In this document: positions 10,568 through 19,123 of the stretch, piece after piece | How positions within the stretch are numbered: the stretch's first letter is position 1 | Layout: each line of letters starts with the position of its first letter | NCBI RefSeq assembly: GCF_009795845.1 | Contig: NZ_WTEX01000022.1 | Coordinates: 1-37,690 of the forward strand | Origin: Gilliamella sp. Lep-s35 | GTDB lineage: Bacteria; Pseudomonadota; Gammaproteobacteria; Enterobacterales; Orbaceae | Length of the DNA stretch: 37,690 bases | Reading direction: 5' to 3' | The notes under the pieces: model-generated | The model's database searches: none | Seen by the model: only the letters and a program-made list of their open reading frames with translations | Told to the model about the DNA's origin: nothing | Translations under genes and position numbers: made by a program

Positions 10568-10725
10568 GATTGACTCCTAAAAATTACACTAAGTATTTAA
10601 GCTGCGTATTGTAACATGAGACTGCAGTAATATCAGCGAATTTAATTCAATTATGGAATTTTGATCTCTTTTTATAAAAATAAAGAAAGGTTAGTTTTAA
10701 CATAGGAATTTGTTGCTATAACGAG

Positions 10726-10731
10726 TATAAT
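10726..10731 (+). promoter_or_regulatory. -10 element candidate for corA
   Basis: A perfect TATAAT lies 54 bases before the corA start in the gap between divergent ssb and corA. No convincing -35 hexamer is seen 16-18 bases upstream, so confidence is limited. Confidence 0.35.
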
Positions 10732-10784
10732 GCCGAACATTTGTTTATGTAATGTTCTAAAAAATTCCCTCAATAGGAGGCTTT

Positions 10785-11726
10785 ATGATTAATGCGTTTG
10801 AATTAAAAAACAAACAATTGGTAAAAATTAATGAAGGCGATATAAATAATGCGACTTGGGTTGATTTAATTGAACCAGAAGAAGCTGATCGTGACTTTGT
10901 TTTAACACATTTAGGACAAAACTTAGCAACCAGTATTGAGTTAGATGATATCGAAGCATCAGCGCGTTTTTTTGAAGATAATGAAGGTCTACATGTCCAT
11001 TCTTTCTTTTTTTACGCAGATGCAGAAGATCGTGCCGGCAATTCAACGGTCGCTTTCACTGTACATAATGGCCGTTTATTTACATTGCGCGAACGCGATT
11101 TACCGGCATTTCGTTTATATCGAATGCGTTCACGTTATCAAACTATGGGTGATGGCAACCCTTATGAAGTACTGCTTGATTTATTTGAAGTTAAAGTTGA
11201 ACAGTTAGCTGATCAAATTGAGAATATTTATAGCGAACTTGAAGAGTTGAGCTTAATTATTATGGATCGCTCAGCGCAAGAACATTATGATGAAGCCATC
11301 ACCTCATTAGCTGAACTTGAAGATACCGCGTGGAAAGTTCGCCTTTGTTTAATGGATAGCCAGCGTGCGGTCAATTATTTAGTTCGCCGTGCTAAAATGC
11401 CTGTAGATCAGCTAGAACAAGCCCGTGAAGTGATTCGAGATATTGAATCGCTTGTGCCGCATAATGAATCATTATTTCAAAAAGTGAACTTTTTAATGCA
11501 AGCAGCAACCAGTTTTATTAATATTGAACAAAGTCGAATTATTAAAATTTTCTCGGTGGTTTCGGTTGTGTTTTTACCACCAACAGTGGTGGCATCGGCT
11601 TATGGTATGAACTTTGAATTTATGCCTGAATTAAAATGGGAATATGGTTACCCATTTTCATTACTATTGATGTTACTAGCAGGTGTTGCGCCTTATATTT
11701 ATTTTAAACTTAAAAAGTGGCTATAG
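10785..11726 (+). CDS. corA: magnesium/cobalt transporter CorA
   Basis: 313-residue pentameric inner-membrane channel for Mg2+ (also Co2+ and Ni2+). It has a large cytoplasmic N-terminal domain, a long stalk helix (about 200-250) and two C-terminal transmembrane helices. The signature GMN at residues 274-276 (YGMNFEF) closes the first helix, and the second ends in the basic tail FKLKKWL. The length is close to E. coli CorA (316). AGGAGG seven bases before the ATG is a strong ribosome site. A weak hairpin follows at 11755-11781. Confidence 0.96.
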   Translation: MINAFELKNKQLVKINEGDINNATWVDLIEPEEADRDFVLTHLGQNLATSIELDDIEASARFFEDNEGLHVHSFFFYADAEDRAGNSTVAFTVHNGRLFTLRERDLPAFRLYRMRSRYQTMGDGNPYEVLLDLFEVKVEQLADQIENIYSELEELSLIIMDRSAQEHYDEAITSLAELEDTAWKVRLCLMDSQRAVNYLVRRAKMPVDQLEQAREVIRDIESLVPHNESLFQKVNFLMQAATSFINIEQSRIIKIFSVVSVVFLPPTVVASAYGMNFEFMPELKWEYGYPFSLLLMLLAGVAPYIYFKLKKWL

Positions 11727-11754
11727 ATCTATTTACTTTATCCTATTGTTTTTA

Positions 11755-11790
11755 TCCGCTAATACTTTAAGGCTTAGCGGAGATCATTTT
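11755..11790 (+). terminator. terminator candidate after corA
   Basis: Eight-base arms TCCGCTAA (11755-11762) and TTAGCGGA (11774-11781) with an eleven-base loop, followed by GATCATTTTTG. A moderate stem with a short T run placed a few bases late. Confidence 0.5.
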
Positions 11791-11922
11791 TGTCGTTGCC
11801 ATTTGGGATAATTGAGTAAGTTTTATGTCACTATTTAATGATATTAGCAATTATACTTTTTTCTATTGATAGTTAATGCTTGTTATTTGAATAAAAAATT
11901 AATTTATCATAAAGGAAATAAC

Positions 11923-12882
11923 ATGAATCAATATGCACTAGTCACCGATATTGGTGGAACCAATGCCAGATTTGCACTTTATAACTTAGCAACCAATGAA
12001 TTATCTTCAATTACTAAAGTACTTATTGCAAAAGATGATGTGTTATTAACATTAATTAAAAATTATTTAGCAGCCCAATCGGTAATTGTTAAAATGGCAT
12101 GTATTGCTATTGCCTGCCCGATTGATGATAGTGATGTGATAAAAATGACAAATAACAATTTGTCATTTTCACGTTCAGAGCTTGTTAAAGCGTTAAATTT
12201 GACTAAGCTTGAAGTAATTAATGATTTTACAGCGGTATCAATGTCAATTGCTAAACTACCAAAACAAGATCTTGTAAAAATTGGTGGTGATGAACCTGAT
12301 TTAAATTATCCCATTGCGATTTATGGTGCAGGAACAGGGCTTGGTGTGTCACATCTAATTAAAGTTAATGAACATTGGGTTACGTTACCAGGAGAGGGTG
12401 GGCATACCGAACTACCAATGACAAGTGATGATGAAGATCGTATTTTAGCTGAATTACGCAAAAAATTTGGGCGTGTCTCTACAGAACGGTTTTTATCGGG
12501 TAATGGAATTGTTAATATTTATCAAGCCTTACAGCGTATCAACAATCAAGCAGTAGAAGAAATTACTCCTGATATTATTGTCAAAAAAGCGTTATCAAAA
12601 AGCTGTCCACTTTGCTTACAAACGTTAACTTACTTTTGTACGTTTATGGGGCGTTTTGGTGGTAATTTAGCATTAACGCTTAATACGCAAGGGGGTGTTT
12701 ATATTGCAGGTGGGATTGTACCGCGTTTTATTGAATTTTTTAAAACATCACCATTTAGGCAAGCTTTTGAACATAAAGGCCGTATGTCATACTTAGTCAA
12801 AAAAGTTCCTGTTTATGTGATAACACATGAAGATCCTGGTTTGTTTGGCGCTGGTGTTTATTTACAAAATTGTCTTATATAA
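11923..12882 (+). CDS. glk: glucokinase
   Basis: 319-residue cytoplasmic ATP-dependent glucokinase of the bacterial Glk family (E. coli 321). It makes glucose-6-phosphate from free glucose, including glucose released by the 6-phospho-beta-glucosidase above. The phosphate-1 loop is VTDIGGTNARFAL (from residue 7), the catalytic aspartate is in INDFTAV, and GAGTGLGV and PGEGGHTEL bind ATP and glucose. The frame is open further upstream, but ATG 11923 with AAAGGA eight bases before it fits the family N-terminus; the extra 19 residues do not. The gene stands alone. Confidence 0.94.
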   Translation: MNQYALVTDIGGTNARFALYNLATNELSSITKVLIAKDDVLLTLIKNYLAAQSVIVKMACIAIACPIDDSDVIKMTNNNLSFSRSELVKALNLTKLEVINDFTAVSMSIAKLPKQDLVKIGGDEPDLNYPIAIYGAGTGLGVSHLIKVNEHWVTLPGEGGHTELPMTSDDEDRILAELRKKFGRVSTERFLSGNGIVNIYQALQRINNQAVEEITPDIIVKKALSKSCPLCLQTLTYFCTFMGRFGGNLALTLNTQGGVYIAGGIVPRFIEFFKTSPFRQAFEHKGRMSYLVKKVPVYVITHEDPGLFGAGVYLQNCLI

Positions 12883-12910
12883 TAATATTGATGAGTAAAG
12901 GTTTTATTTT

Positions 12911-13159
12911 ATGATGTGGTGTTATATTTATCGAAGTACTAAAAAAGAAAATTGTTATTTATATATGGAAAATGAAAATGATTTTTCAGCTATTCCTGAA
13001 AAAATAATGTCTATTTTTGGTTCGCCGATATTTGTGATGAAAGTACTTCTTGATGGTAAACGACGTTTTGTTGTAGGTACTTCGGATGAAATTGAAAAAA
13101 AAATCAAAACAGATGGATTTTTTTTACAAATGTTAAAAGAAGATGATTTTAAAGTATGA
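12911..13159 (+). CDS. ycgL: YcgL domain-containing protein
   Basis: 82-residue protein of the YcgL (UPF0745) family. [18 protein letters not shown] and [10 protein letters not shown] line up with E. coli YcgL, which is longer at the C-terminus. Function is unknown in the family; it has an alpha/beta fold without known catalytic residues. AAAGG nine bases before the ATG supports this start; a second ATG follows at once (12914). It overlaps the next gene by four bases (ATGA), a coupling also seen between ycgL and ycgN relatives. Confidence 0.87.
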   Translation: MMWCYIYRSTKKENCYLYMENENDFSAIPEKIMSIFGSPIFVMKVLLDGKRRFVVGTSDEIEKKIKTDGFFLQMLKEDDFKV

Positions 13160-13578
13160 TTGAGCCATTTTGGGAACATAAAAAATTAGAGCAGATGAGT
13201 GACGAGGAGTGGGAACAACTTTGCGATGGTTGCGGTCAGTGTTGCTTAAATAAATTGATGGATGAAGATACTGACGAAATATTATATACCAATGTCGCTT
13301 GCAATTTGCTTGATTCTAATACTTGTCAATGTAAACACTATTATAACCGTTTCGATTACGAACCAGATTGTATCAAGCTGACTCGTGATAATCTTCTTAC
13401 TATTGAATGGTTGCCATTAACTTGTACTTATCGTTATTTTTCTGAAACGGGGCAGTTACCTGATTGGCATCCGCTTATTACGGGCAATAAGAAGCAAATG
13501 CATCAGCTAAAAATATCGGTTAAAAATCGTATTGTTTATGAAAAAGATGTCATTTGTTGGGAAGATCATATTCTCTAA
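13156..13578 (+). CDS. ycgN: YcgN family cysteine-cluster protein (UPF0260)
   Basis: 140 residues, close to E. coli YcgN. The N-terminus holds [20 protein letters not shown], followed by [10 protein letters not shown]. Conserved cysteines in [20 protein letters not shown] and LTCTYR form the YkgJ/YcgN metal-binding (probably zinc or iron-sulfur) cluster. The biochemical role is not established. It overlaps ycgL by four bases, so the two are translated together. It converges with yggT across a shared terminator at 13781-13809. Confidence 0.92.
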   Translation: MIEPFWEHKKLEQMSDEEWEQLCDGCGQCCLNKLMDEDTDEILYTNVACNLLDSNTCQCKHYYNRFDYEPDCIKLTRDNLLTIEWLPLTCTYRYFSETGQLPDWHPLITGNKKQMHQLKISVKNRIVYEKDVICWEDHIL

Positions 13579-13780
13579 AAATAGCTATAGCGTTCTGATG
13601 TTGTTGACTAGCCTGAATATCGCTTAATGTAACCAAGCATATTGATGTGTGAGTTTGCTTAAAAATTAAATAAAATCAATGTCTTTTCTGGCGTTTTTTA
13701 TTCGTAATAAAATCACTTTTTAGTGGGCGATTTTCAAACTTAACAAGGTTTGTTGTTATTTGTCTATTGTGATTAGATCA

Positions 13781-13809
13781 AAAAAGCCCGCTAAAAAGCG
13801 AGCTTTTTG
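13781..13809. terminator. bidirectional terminator between ycgN and yggT
   Basis: AAAAAGC-C-CGC pairs with GCG-A-GCTTTTT around a TAAAAA loop, with one mismatch. T runs leave the stem on both strands, suiting the convergent genes on either side. Confidence 0.7.
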
Positions 13810-13849
13810 TTAACAATCTAAGGGTACTATTGCTTCGTGTTATTTGAAT

Positions 13850-14407
13850 TTAAAGTACTAGCCATAAATATCCTACAATATCAATAGCAAACATATTTAA
13901 AAACATCAAAATAAATACAAAAATCATAAATGAAATATCGATCATACCAATAGGCGGTACAATGCGTCGAATTGGTGCTATAAATGGTTCTGTTAGCTGG
14001 GCAAGCAACTCATCGGCATTCGACTGTCCTTGGCTTATCCAACTTAAAATTGCTCTAAATAGTAATAACCAAAATAATAGATGTCCAAAAGCGTGAGCGA
14101 TGGCTGCAACGGCATATAAAAGATATTCAACAGGCCAGCTTAAATTATTGATGATTCCATAATAGCCAATAAAGGTAATTTTTATAAAAGCAAAAAAGTA
14201 TAAAACAACCCATGTTGCAGTATCTATCTGTTTAATAGAGGGAATAACTTTGCGCAGCGGTGCAATAATTGGTTGGGTTATTCGGACAATAAATTGGGTA
14301 AATGGATTATAGAAATTGACCCGTACACGTTGCATCCATAAACGCAAAATTAAAACATATAAGCATACCGTTAAAATGGTTTTTCCTAAAAAATAAAGCG
14401 ATGCCAT
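13850..14407 (-). CDS. yggT: YggT family membrane protein
   Basis: 185 residues made of two homologous YggT domains, each with two transmembrane helices and a conserved P-I-I/F-A-P-[IL]-R motif (TQPIIAPLRKVIPSI and TEPFIAPIRRIVPPIG). Family members sit in the inner membrane and are linked to osmotic-stress tolerance and cell division or chloroplast biogenesis, without a defined reaction. An AGGAG-like site (AAGGAG) precedes the ATG. It lies 36 bases downstream of yggS and is probably cotranscribed, as in E. coli. Confidence 0.93.
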   Translation of the reverse strand: MASLYFLGKTILTVCLYVLILRLWMQRVRVNFYNPFTQFIVRITQPIIAPLRKVIPSIKQIDTATWVVLYFFAFIKITFIGYYGIINNLSWPVEYLLYAVAAIAHAFGHLLFWLLLFRAILSWISQGQSNADELLAQLTEPFIAPIRRIVPPIGMIDISFMIFVFILMFLNMFAIDIVGYLWLVL

Positions 14408-14443
14408 TTAAGACTCCTTAAAATAAACTATTTGGGCAATATA

Positions 14444-15145
14444 TCACAAATACTGCCTTGCTCCAAAAATTGCCGTACCGATGCGAACCATTGTGCTACC
14501 TGCAATAATGGCTGCTTGCATGTCGTTACTCATGCCCATAGATAATGTGTCCATAAATGAGTAATCGGCTTGTAAAGAACGTAGCAGCTCCTGCATTTTG
14601 GTAAAAACATGTAATTGTTTGTCAAAATCATTTTCAATTTCAGGAATGGCCATTAAACCGCGTAATTTTAAATTGGGTAGTGTAATTATTTGCTTAGTCA
14701 AATCAGCAACTTGCTCAGGTAAAATTCCTGATTTACTTGCTTCATGGCTAATATTGACCTGAATTAATACATTTAATTTAGCCATTGATGTAGGGCGTTG
14801 GTCATTTAAACGTTGTGCAATTTTGAAGCGATCAATGGTATGCATCCAATCAAAGTGTTCTGCAACTAATTTGCTTTTGTTCGATTGTAATGGCCCAATA
14901 AAATGCCACGTTAATGGAGTGTTGGGCTGTGTTTGTTTAAAGTGGAGGATCTTTTCAACACCTTCTTGAACATAGTTTTCACCAAAAGAAAGTTGGCCTG
15001 CATCTATCGCTTGTTTGATTAAGGTCACAGGTTTTGTTTTACTGACCGCAATAAGTTCAATTGTATTGGGATCTCTTTCGCATTTTTCGGTTATTTTTTG
15101 AATGGTGCTTTTTATAGTAAGTAAATTGTCACGTACTGTATTCAT
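14444..15145 (-). CDS. yggS: pyridoxal phosphate homeostasis protein YggS/PLPBP
   Basis: 233-residue single-domain alanine-racemase-like TIM barrel that binds pyridoxal phosphate and maintains B6 and amino-acid balance. The Schiff-base lysine is Lys36 in IAVSKTKPV, the same number as in E. coli. GENYVQE, WHFIGPLQSNK and LSMGMSNDM are the other family signatures. ATG 15145 is chosen because GGGA precedes it and the N-terminus matches homologues; the upstream in-frame TTG (15157) has no ribosome site. It diverges from yggR across 37 bases. Confidence 0.95.
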   Translation of the reverse strand: MNTVRDNLLTIKSTIQKITEKCERDPNTIELIAVSKTKPVTLIKQAIDAGQLSFGENYVQEGVEKILHFKQTQPNTPLTWHFIGPLQSNKSKLVAEHFDWMHTIDRFKIAQRLNDQRPTSMAKLNVLIQVNISHEASKSGILPEQVADLTKQIITLPNLKLRGLMAIPEIENDFDKQLHVFTKMQELLRSLQADYSFMDTLSMGMSNDMQAAIIAGSTMVRIGTAIFGARQYL

Positions 15146-15182
15146 GTTAATTCCCAATTAATAAACTAATAGGTCAAATGTA

Positions 15183-16124
15183 ATGTTAAATTCAATGTTG
15201 TCGCTTAGTGTAACGCAAAAAGCATCCGATTTGCACCTTTCAAGTGGTGAAGTTGCACGAATTCGCATTAATGGACAATTACAGTGTTTATCTAACGAAA
15301 AGCTATCACATTTAGAGTTAGAAACTGAGCTATTAACGTTACTCAATCAATCACAAAAAACGCAATTACAGCAAGATAAACAAATTGATTTAGCTTACCA
15401 ATCCCCTAAAATAGGTCGTTTTAGAGTCAATATTTTTTATCAACAGCGTGGTATTTCGGCGGTATTTCGAATCATTAAAAACCATATTCCCGATCTAGCT
15501 CAAATCGGTGCGCCTGAGGTTTTCAAAAAGTTAATAATGCACGAAAGTGGTATTATTTTAGTGACAGGCGCCACTGGCAGTGGTAAATCAACGACGCTTG
15601 CATCATTAATTGAGCATATTAATTTGACTCAATCCAAACACATTATTACTTTAGAAGATCCTATTGAATTTATTTATCACAATCAACGGTCGTTAATTCA
15701 ACAAAGGGAACTTACAAATTTTGAACATGCGCTTGATAGTCTTTTAAGGCAAGATCCTGACATAATTTTGCTTGGAGAATTACGCAATAAAAAAGCGATT
15801 CAAACGGCATTGACAATAGCAGAAACAGGGCACCTAGTTTTTGCTACGCTACATACGTGTTCTGCTGTTCAAAGTATTAATCGTATTATTAATGTATTTG
15901 ATGAAAGTTCGCGTAATTTTATTCGCACGCAATTATCAAATAATTTAAGAGCAATTATCAGTCAACAGTTAGTGCTTACGGAGAATGGTCGTAAAGCGTT
16001 ATTTGAAATCCTTATCAATACATCAGCTGTCAGCAATTTGATTAATGAAGGTAAAATTAAGCAAATTTTTTCCCTTATGCAGACAGGGCAGCAATATGGT
16101 ATGCAAGTGATGCCAGAAAGTTAA
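15183..16124 (+). CDS. yggR: PilT-like type IV pilus retraction ATPase homologue (YggR)
   Basis: 313-residue secretion ATPase of the PilT/GspE superfamily. Order: an N-terminal PAS-like domain (about 1-100, SDLHLSSGEVARIRINGQL), Walker A GATGSGKSTT, the Asp box ITLEDPIEF, Walker B DPDIILLGELR, and the His box GHLVFATLHT. It is shorter at the C-terminus than PilT (about 340), ending just after QTGQQYGMQ, roughly as E. coli YggR does. The C-terminal helices of true PilT are missing, so retraction activity is uncertain. No pilin genes are nearby. The conserved yggR/yggS/yggT/proC neighbourhood supports YggR. A hairpin follows. Confidence 0.88.
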   Translation: MLNSMLSLSVTQKASDLHLSSGEVARIRINGQLQCLSNEKLSHLELETELLTLLNQSQKTQLQQDKQIDLAYQSPKIGRFRVNIFYQQRGISAVFRIIKNHIPDLAQIGAPEVFKKLIMHESGIILVTGATGSGKSTTLASLIEHINLTQSKHIITLEDPIEFIYHNQRSLIQQRELTNFEHALDSLLRQDPDIILLGELRNKKAIQTALTIAETGHLVFATLHTCSAVQSINRIINVFDESSRNFIRTQLSNNLRAIISQQLVLTENGRKALFEILINTSAVSNLINEGKIKQIFSLMQTGQQYGMQVMPES

Positions 16125-16166
16125 CATCATTTATTCTTTTTATAGAACTTGATGTTGAATTTTTTT
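16123..16166 (+). terminator. terminator candidate after yggR
   Basis: Seven-base arms AACATCA (16123-16129) and TGATGTT (16150-16156), a 20-base loop, then GAATTTTTTT. The stem overlaps the stop codon of yggR. Long loop, but a good T run. Confidence 0.5.
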
Positions 16167-16241
16167 AATACAAAATTTTGAGATTTATATTTAAAATCAT
16201 TTATAATCATCTAAATAGTCTTTTGCAAAAGAGGGTAATAA

Positions 16242-17051
16242 ATGGAACAACGAATTGGTTTTATTGGTTTAGGCAATATGGGCAATGCGATATTACAAGG
16301 TATTTTAGCAAGCAATATTGTATCAGGAACACAGATGTATGTTTATGACCCTCATCCAGATAAAGGTCAAATGCTTAATCAAAATTATGCTATTAATAAT
16401 CTTGATTCTGCAAGAGAGGTTGCTCGTGCGTCGGATATTGTTTTTGTTGCCGTTAAACCCAATGTAATTGTTGATGTACTTAGTGATATTCAAAAAGAAT
16501 TAAAAAAGAACACTATCGTTATTTCAATTGCTGCAGGTGTTACTATCAAAGCAATTGCAAAATGTGTTGGTTATGAGCAAAAAATTGTTCGTGTTATGCC
16601 AAATACCCCCGCGCTTGTTAATGCTGCTATGTGTTCAATTACACCAAATACTGAAGTTACCAATGAAGAATTGTCTATTGTACAAAAATTATTAAATTGC
16701 ATTGGTGAAACAGAAATCGTGCCTGAGTATTTAATTGATGCCGTGATTGGTGCTAGTGGCTCTTCTCCTGCTTTTGTTTTTATGTTTATTGAGGCACTTG
16801 CTGATGGTGCAGTAAAAGGTGGATTATCACGAAAACAAGCTTATAAATTTGCTGCACAAGCTGTTTTGGGATCGGCAAAACTATTATTAGAAACAGGCAA
16901 GCACCCTGGTGAATTAAAAGATATGGTTTGTTCGCCAGCAGGTACAACGATTGAAGGCGTTCACGCACTTGAAGAAAAGGGATTTAGAGCTGCAATTATT
17001 GATGCAGTTGAAGCTACGATAAAAAAATCAAAACAAATGGCTGAAGGGTAA
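16242..17051 (+). CDS. proC: pyrroline-5-carboxylate reductase
   Basis: 269 residues, identical in length to E. coli ProC. Cytoplasmic enzyme for the last step of proline synthesis, reducing pyrroline-5-carboxylate with NAD(P)H. The N-terminal Rossmann motif is IGFIGLGNMGNAILQG, followed by VFVAVKPN and VRVMPNTPALV. The C-terminal dimerisation domain has the ProC signature SGSSPAFVF...ALADGAVKGGLSR and PGELKDMVCSPAGTTIEG. Start supported by GAGGG before the ATG. It runs in the same direction as yggR but after a hairpin, so it probably has its own promoter. Confidence 0.97.
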   Translation: MEQRIGFIGLGNMGNAILQGILASNIVSGTQMYVYDPHPDKGQMLNQNYAINNLDSAREVARASDIVFVAVKPNVIVDVLSDIQKELKKNTIVISIAAGVTIKAIAKCVGYEQKIVRVMPNTPALVNAAMCSITPNTEVTNEELSIVQKLLNCIGETEIVPEYLIDAVIGASGSSPAFVFMFIEALADGAVKGGLSRKQAYKFAAQAVLGSAKLLLETGKHPGELKDMVCSPAGTTIEGVHALEEKGFRAAIIDAVEATIKKSKQMAEG

Positions 17052-17350
17052 TATATGCTTATAACGTTATCCCATTGAATAAACAAACTATAATTTTTTT
17101 ATACTTGTTTTTTAAATAAATCTTTCAAAAGACTGCTTGCATTAGTAATTTTTTTATGCGTAAATACGGGCAAGCATATGACATGCGGATTTATTTTATA
17201 ACATTTAGGTATATGTAGTTTGTAGTTTACTTTGTCTTAAAGATTAGTTTTCTTCAGTATCCTCTTCTTAGTGTTAATAAGTAATCTAGGTTTTATGTTT
17301 TGAATATAGCCCTTAGTGGTTAAGATTAATTTATTTATAGGAAGATGATT
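17052..17350 (+). promoter_or_regulatory. 299-base leader region of the cold-shock gene
   Basis: No coding frame. The length suits the long structured 5' leader typical of csp genes, which controls translation with temperature. A possible long-range stem pairs TGCTTGC (17134-17140) with GCAAGCA (17170-17176). I cannot point to a sure promoter or cold box. Confidence 0.4.
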
Positions 17351-17560
17351 ATGTCTAAGAAAACTGGTCAAGTTAAATGGTTCAACGAAAGTAAAGGCTT
17401 TGGTTTTATTTCTCCTGCGGATGGCAGCAAAGATATATTTGTACACTTTTCTGCAATTTCTGGCGATGGTTTCAAAACTTTAGGTGAAGGTCAACACGTC
17501 GAATTTTCTGTCCAAGACAGCCCTCGTGGTCCTGCAGCGATAAATGTTGCTATTATCTAA
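17351..17560 (+). CDS. CspC/CspE-type cold-shock RNA-binding protein
   Basis: 69-residue single cold-shock domain, a nucleic-acid chaperone that melts RNA structure. The N-terminus [20 protein letters not shown] and the RNP motifs KGFGFI and IFVHF are clear. Length and sequence are closest to E. coli CspC and CspE, which are constitutive rather than strictly cold-induced. An in-frame ATG at 17345 sits only three bases from the AGGAAG site, so ATG 17351, nine bases from it, is preferred. A 28-bp palindrome follows. Confidence 0.95.
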   Translation: MSKKTGQVKWFNESKGFGFISPADGSKDIFVHFSAISGDGFKTLGEGQHVEFSVQDSPRGPAAINVAII

Positions 17561-17585
17561 GCTTTATTCTTTTTTTTCTTTATCG

Positions 17586-17613
17586 CCTTATCAGTAAATA
17601 TTTACTGATAAGG
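17586..17613. repeat. perfect 28-bp palindrome downstream of csp
   Basis: Two 14-base halves (CCTTATCAGTAAAT and its exact complement) meet without a spacer. It lies 25 bases after the csp stop. No T run follows on the plus strand (TCGAGAG), but a T-rich stretch precedes it. It may still end the csp transcript, or be a protein-binding site. Confidence 0.6.
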
Positions 17614-17731
17614 TCGAGAGTTGTATAGATTTTCTGACTAAAATTTTTTATTATTGTGTACTTGTGGTTTTATAGTGTTCAATTTTTATTTTTAATAAAT
17701 TATTGTTATACGTAAAATGTGAGGAAATATA

Positions 17732-18010
17732 ATGAAAAAATTAATATTATCTATCGTGCTTTTAGGACTTTCTTCAGTTGCTATGGCTGATTTATCTCAA
17801 AGTTGCAAAACTTATTTTAATAAAATTGATAATTTAATTAAGCTTGTTCCCCAAAATGAAGCAAGTGAGCAGCAAATTGATAGTTTGAAGCAACAACTAG
17901 AATTACAAAAAAAGCAATTTTCCCTGATGTCAATTGAAATGCAAGAATCTTCATGTAAAAAGGGAATTGAGCTATATACACAAATAGAGCGTTTAGTATT
18001 TAAAAAATAA
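17732..18010 (+). CDS. small secreted two-cysteine protein, paralogue 1
   Basis: 92 residues with a Sec signal peptide (MKKLILSIVLLGLSSVAMA, cut before DLSQ) and a mature part of about 73 residues, mostly helical and charged. Cysteines in QSCKTYF and SSCKKGIEL could form one disulfide in the periplasm. It resembles the small-protein family annotated as DUF5339 in related bacteria, named from memory and not certain. It is a tandem paralogue of the gene at 18166, roughly half identical. Ribosome site GAGGAA. Function unknown. Confidence 0.75.
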   Translation: MKKLILSIVLLGLSSVAMADLSQSCKTYFNKIDNLIKLVPQNEASEQQIDSLKQQLELQKKQFSLMSIEMQESSCKKGIELYTQIERLVFKK

Positions 18011-18165
18011 TACAAATAAATAAATGAATGAACATGTTAAGTGATCATTATTAATTTTGTATATAGACTTCCCGTCTAAAATTCTTTATTATACCTTGGC
18101 TATTTCTAGCATTAATTATCATTTTTAATGATATTTCTAATAAATTTATGATATAAGGAAAGAAA

Positions 18166-18447
18166 ATGAAAAAGTTATTATTATCTGTTGCGTTATTAGG
18201 TTTTTCTACTATTTCTATGGCGGCAGATTTATCTGAATCATGTAAAACCTATTTTGATAAAGTTGATAGTTTAGTTAAAGCTATTCCTGAAGACTCTCTA
18301 ACTAAACAACAATCAGATATGATGAAACAAAACTTAGAAACAGGTAAACAACAAGTTTCGTCAATGCCTGCAGATGCTCAAGAAGAAGCTTGTAAACAAG
18401 GTATCGAGTTACTTAAACAAGTTGAAGCAAGTTTACCTAAAAAATAA
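18166..18447 (+). CDS. small secreted two-cysteine protein, paralogue 2
   Basis: 93 residues: signal peptide MKKLLLSVALLGFSTISMA, then ADLSESCKTYFDKVDSLVK and a second cysteine in EEACKQGIELL, matching paralogue 1 along its full length. Both cysteines keep their spacing (about 63 residues), as expected for a helical hairpin joined by a disulfide. The upstream regions of the two genes also share a stretch around TCTAAAATTCTTTATTAT, so the duplication included regulatory sequence. Ribosome site AAGGAAAG. Function unknown; it converges with the nuclease gene 17 bases away. Confidence 0.77.
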   Translation: MKKLLLSVALLGFSTISMAADLSESCKTYFDKVDSLVKAIPEDSLTKQQSDMMKQNLETGKQQVSSMPADAQEEACKQGIELLKQVEASLPKK

Positions 18448-18464
18448 GATTTTTAGAGCATAAT

Positions 18465-18947
18465 TTATCGTTGATTATGACGAAACTCCCAAGGGGCTAT
18501 TGGATGTTTATCTTTCCATAGCCCTTTTTTGTTTTGTTTAGCTATTGTTTCTAACTTTACCATTAACTTATTATTAGCTACTCCTTTATAACGATATGCC
18601 CAAGCGTAACCATTTTCAACCATTTTTTCATTGATATTCATTTTATTTAAAAAAATAGTACCTAAACTTCGTTCATAGATATCTTTTTTACTTTCTTTAA
18701 CAAAAACGTTTTTAGCAGCAATGAGTGAAGCCAAATATTTCCGTGATGCATTACCATAAGCTTGTTTACTTTCAGGAGCATCGATATCAAGTAAACGAAC
18801 ACGGATTTTTTGTTTATTGGTGGTTAGAACGTCGACTGTATCACCGTCAATGACTTTGACAACTTTACCGCTAAAATCAGAATAAGCAAAAGTGGTTGAT
18901 AAACAAAATAAAATAATACAAGCAAATAAACGTGTTAAGTAATTCAT
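18465..18947 (-). CDS. secreted staphylococcal-nuclease-like (thermonuclease) protein
   Basis: 160 residues from ATG 18947: a signal peptide (NYLTRLFACIILFCLSTTFAYS) then one SNase OB-fold domain. Conserved pieces are VIDGDTVDV, VRLLDIDAPE (active-site Arg, Asp and Glu) and YERSLGTIFL (second active-site Arg), followed by VENGYAWAY. These suggest a Ca2+-dependent phosphodiesterase that degrades DNA or RNA in the periplasm or outside the cell. An earlier in-frame ATG (18980) overlaps a perfect -10 box, so the later ATG is chosen, although its ribosome site is weak. Confidence 0.85.
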   Translation of the reverse strand: MNYLTRLFACIILFCLSTTFAYSDFSGKVVKVIDGDTVDVLTTNKQKIRVRLLDIDAPESKQAYGNASRKYLASLIAAKNVFVKESKKDIYERSLGTIFLNKMNINEKMVENGYAWAYRYKGVANNKLMVKLETIAKQNKKGLWKDKHPIAPWEFRHNQR

Positions 18948-18978
18948 TGTAATAAAAGAAGTATACAGAATTTGTAGC

Positions 18979-18984
18979 ATTATA
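18979..18984 (-). promoter_or_regulatory. -10 element for the SNase gene
   Basis: A perfect TATAAT on the minus strand, 32 bases before ATG 18947. It overlaps the alternative ATG at 18980, which argues that translation begins downstream. The -35 region (TTTCTG at about 17 bases) is a poor match. Confidence 0.45.
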
Positions 18985-19079
18985 CATTGGTTATTAAAAA
19001 TCAGAAAATTGTGGTGAGATTTTATTTAAATGTTAATTAGCTATTTGATTATTTTATAAATGATAAAAGTAATTATTAT

Positions 19080-19111
19080 TTACAGCTTTACTCATTGGAG
19101 TAAAGCTGTAA
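19080..19111 (-). terminator. terminator hairpin after fabA
   Basis: Fourteen-base arms TTACAGCTTTACTC (19080-19093) and GAGTAAAGCTGTAA (19098-19111) with a four-base loop. On the minus strand it lies 13 bases after the fabA stop and exits into AATAATAATT. Very stable stem, modest T content. Confidence 0.7.
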
Positions 19112-19123
19112 AAAAGGGGGGAA

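Noticed and set aside
16100-16140. Frameshift as the cause of the short YggR C-terminus
   Set aside because: No alternative frame downstream continues a PilT-like sequence, and E. coli YggR ends soon after the same motif.
18945-18980. Upstream ATG (18980) as start of the nuclease
   Set aside because: It overlaps a perfect TATAAT, adds residues before a normal signal peptide, and has no ribosome site.
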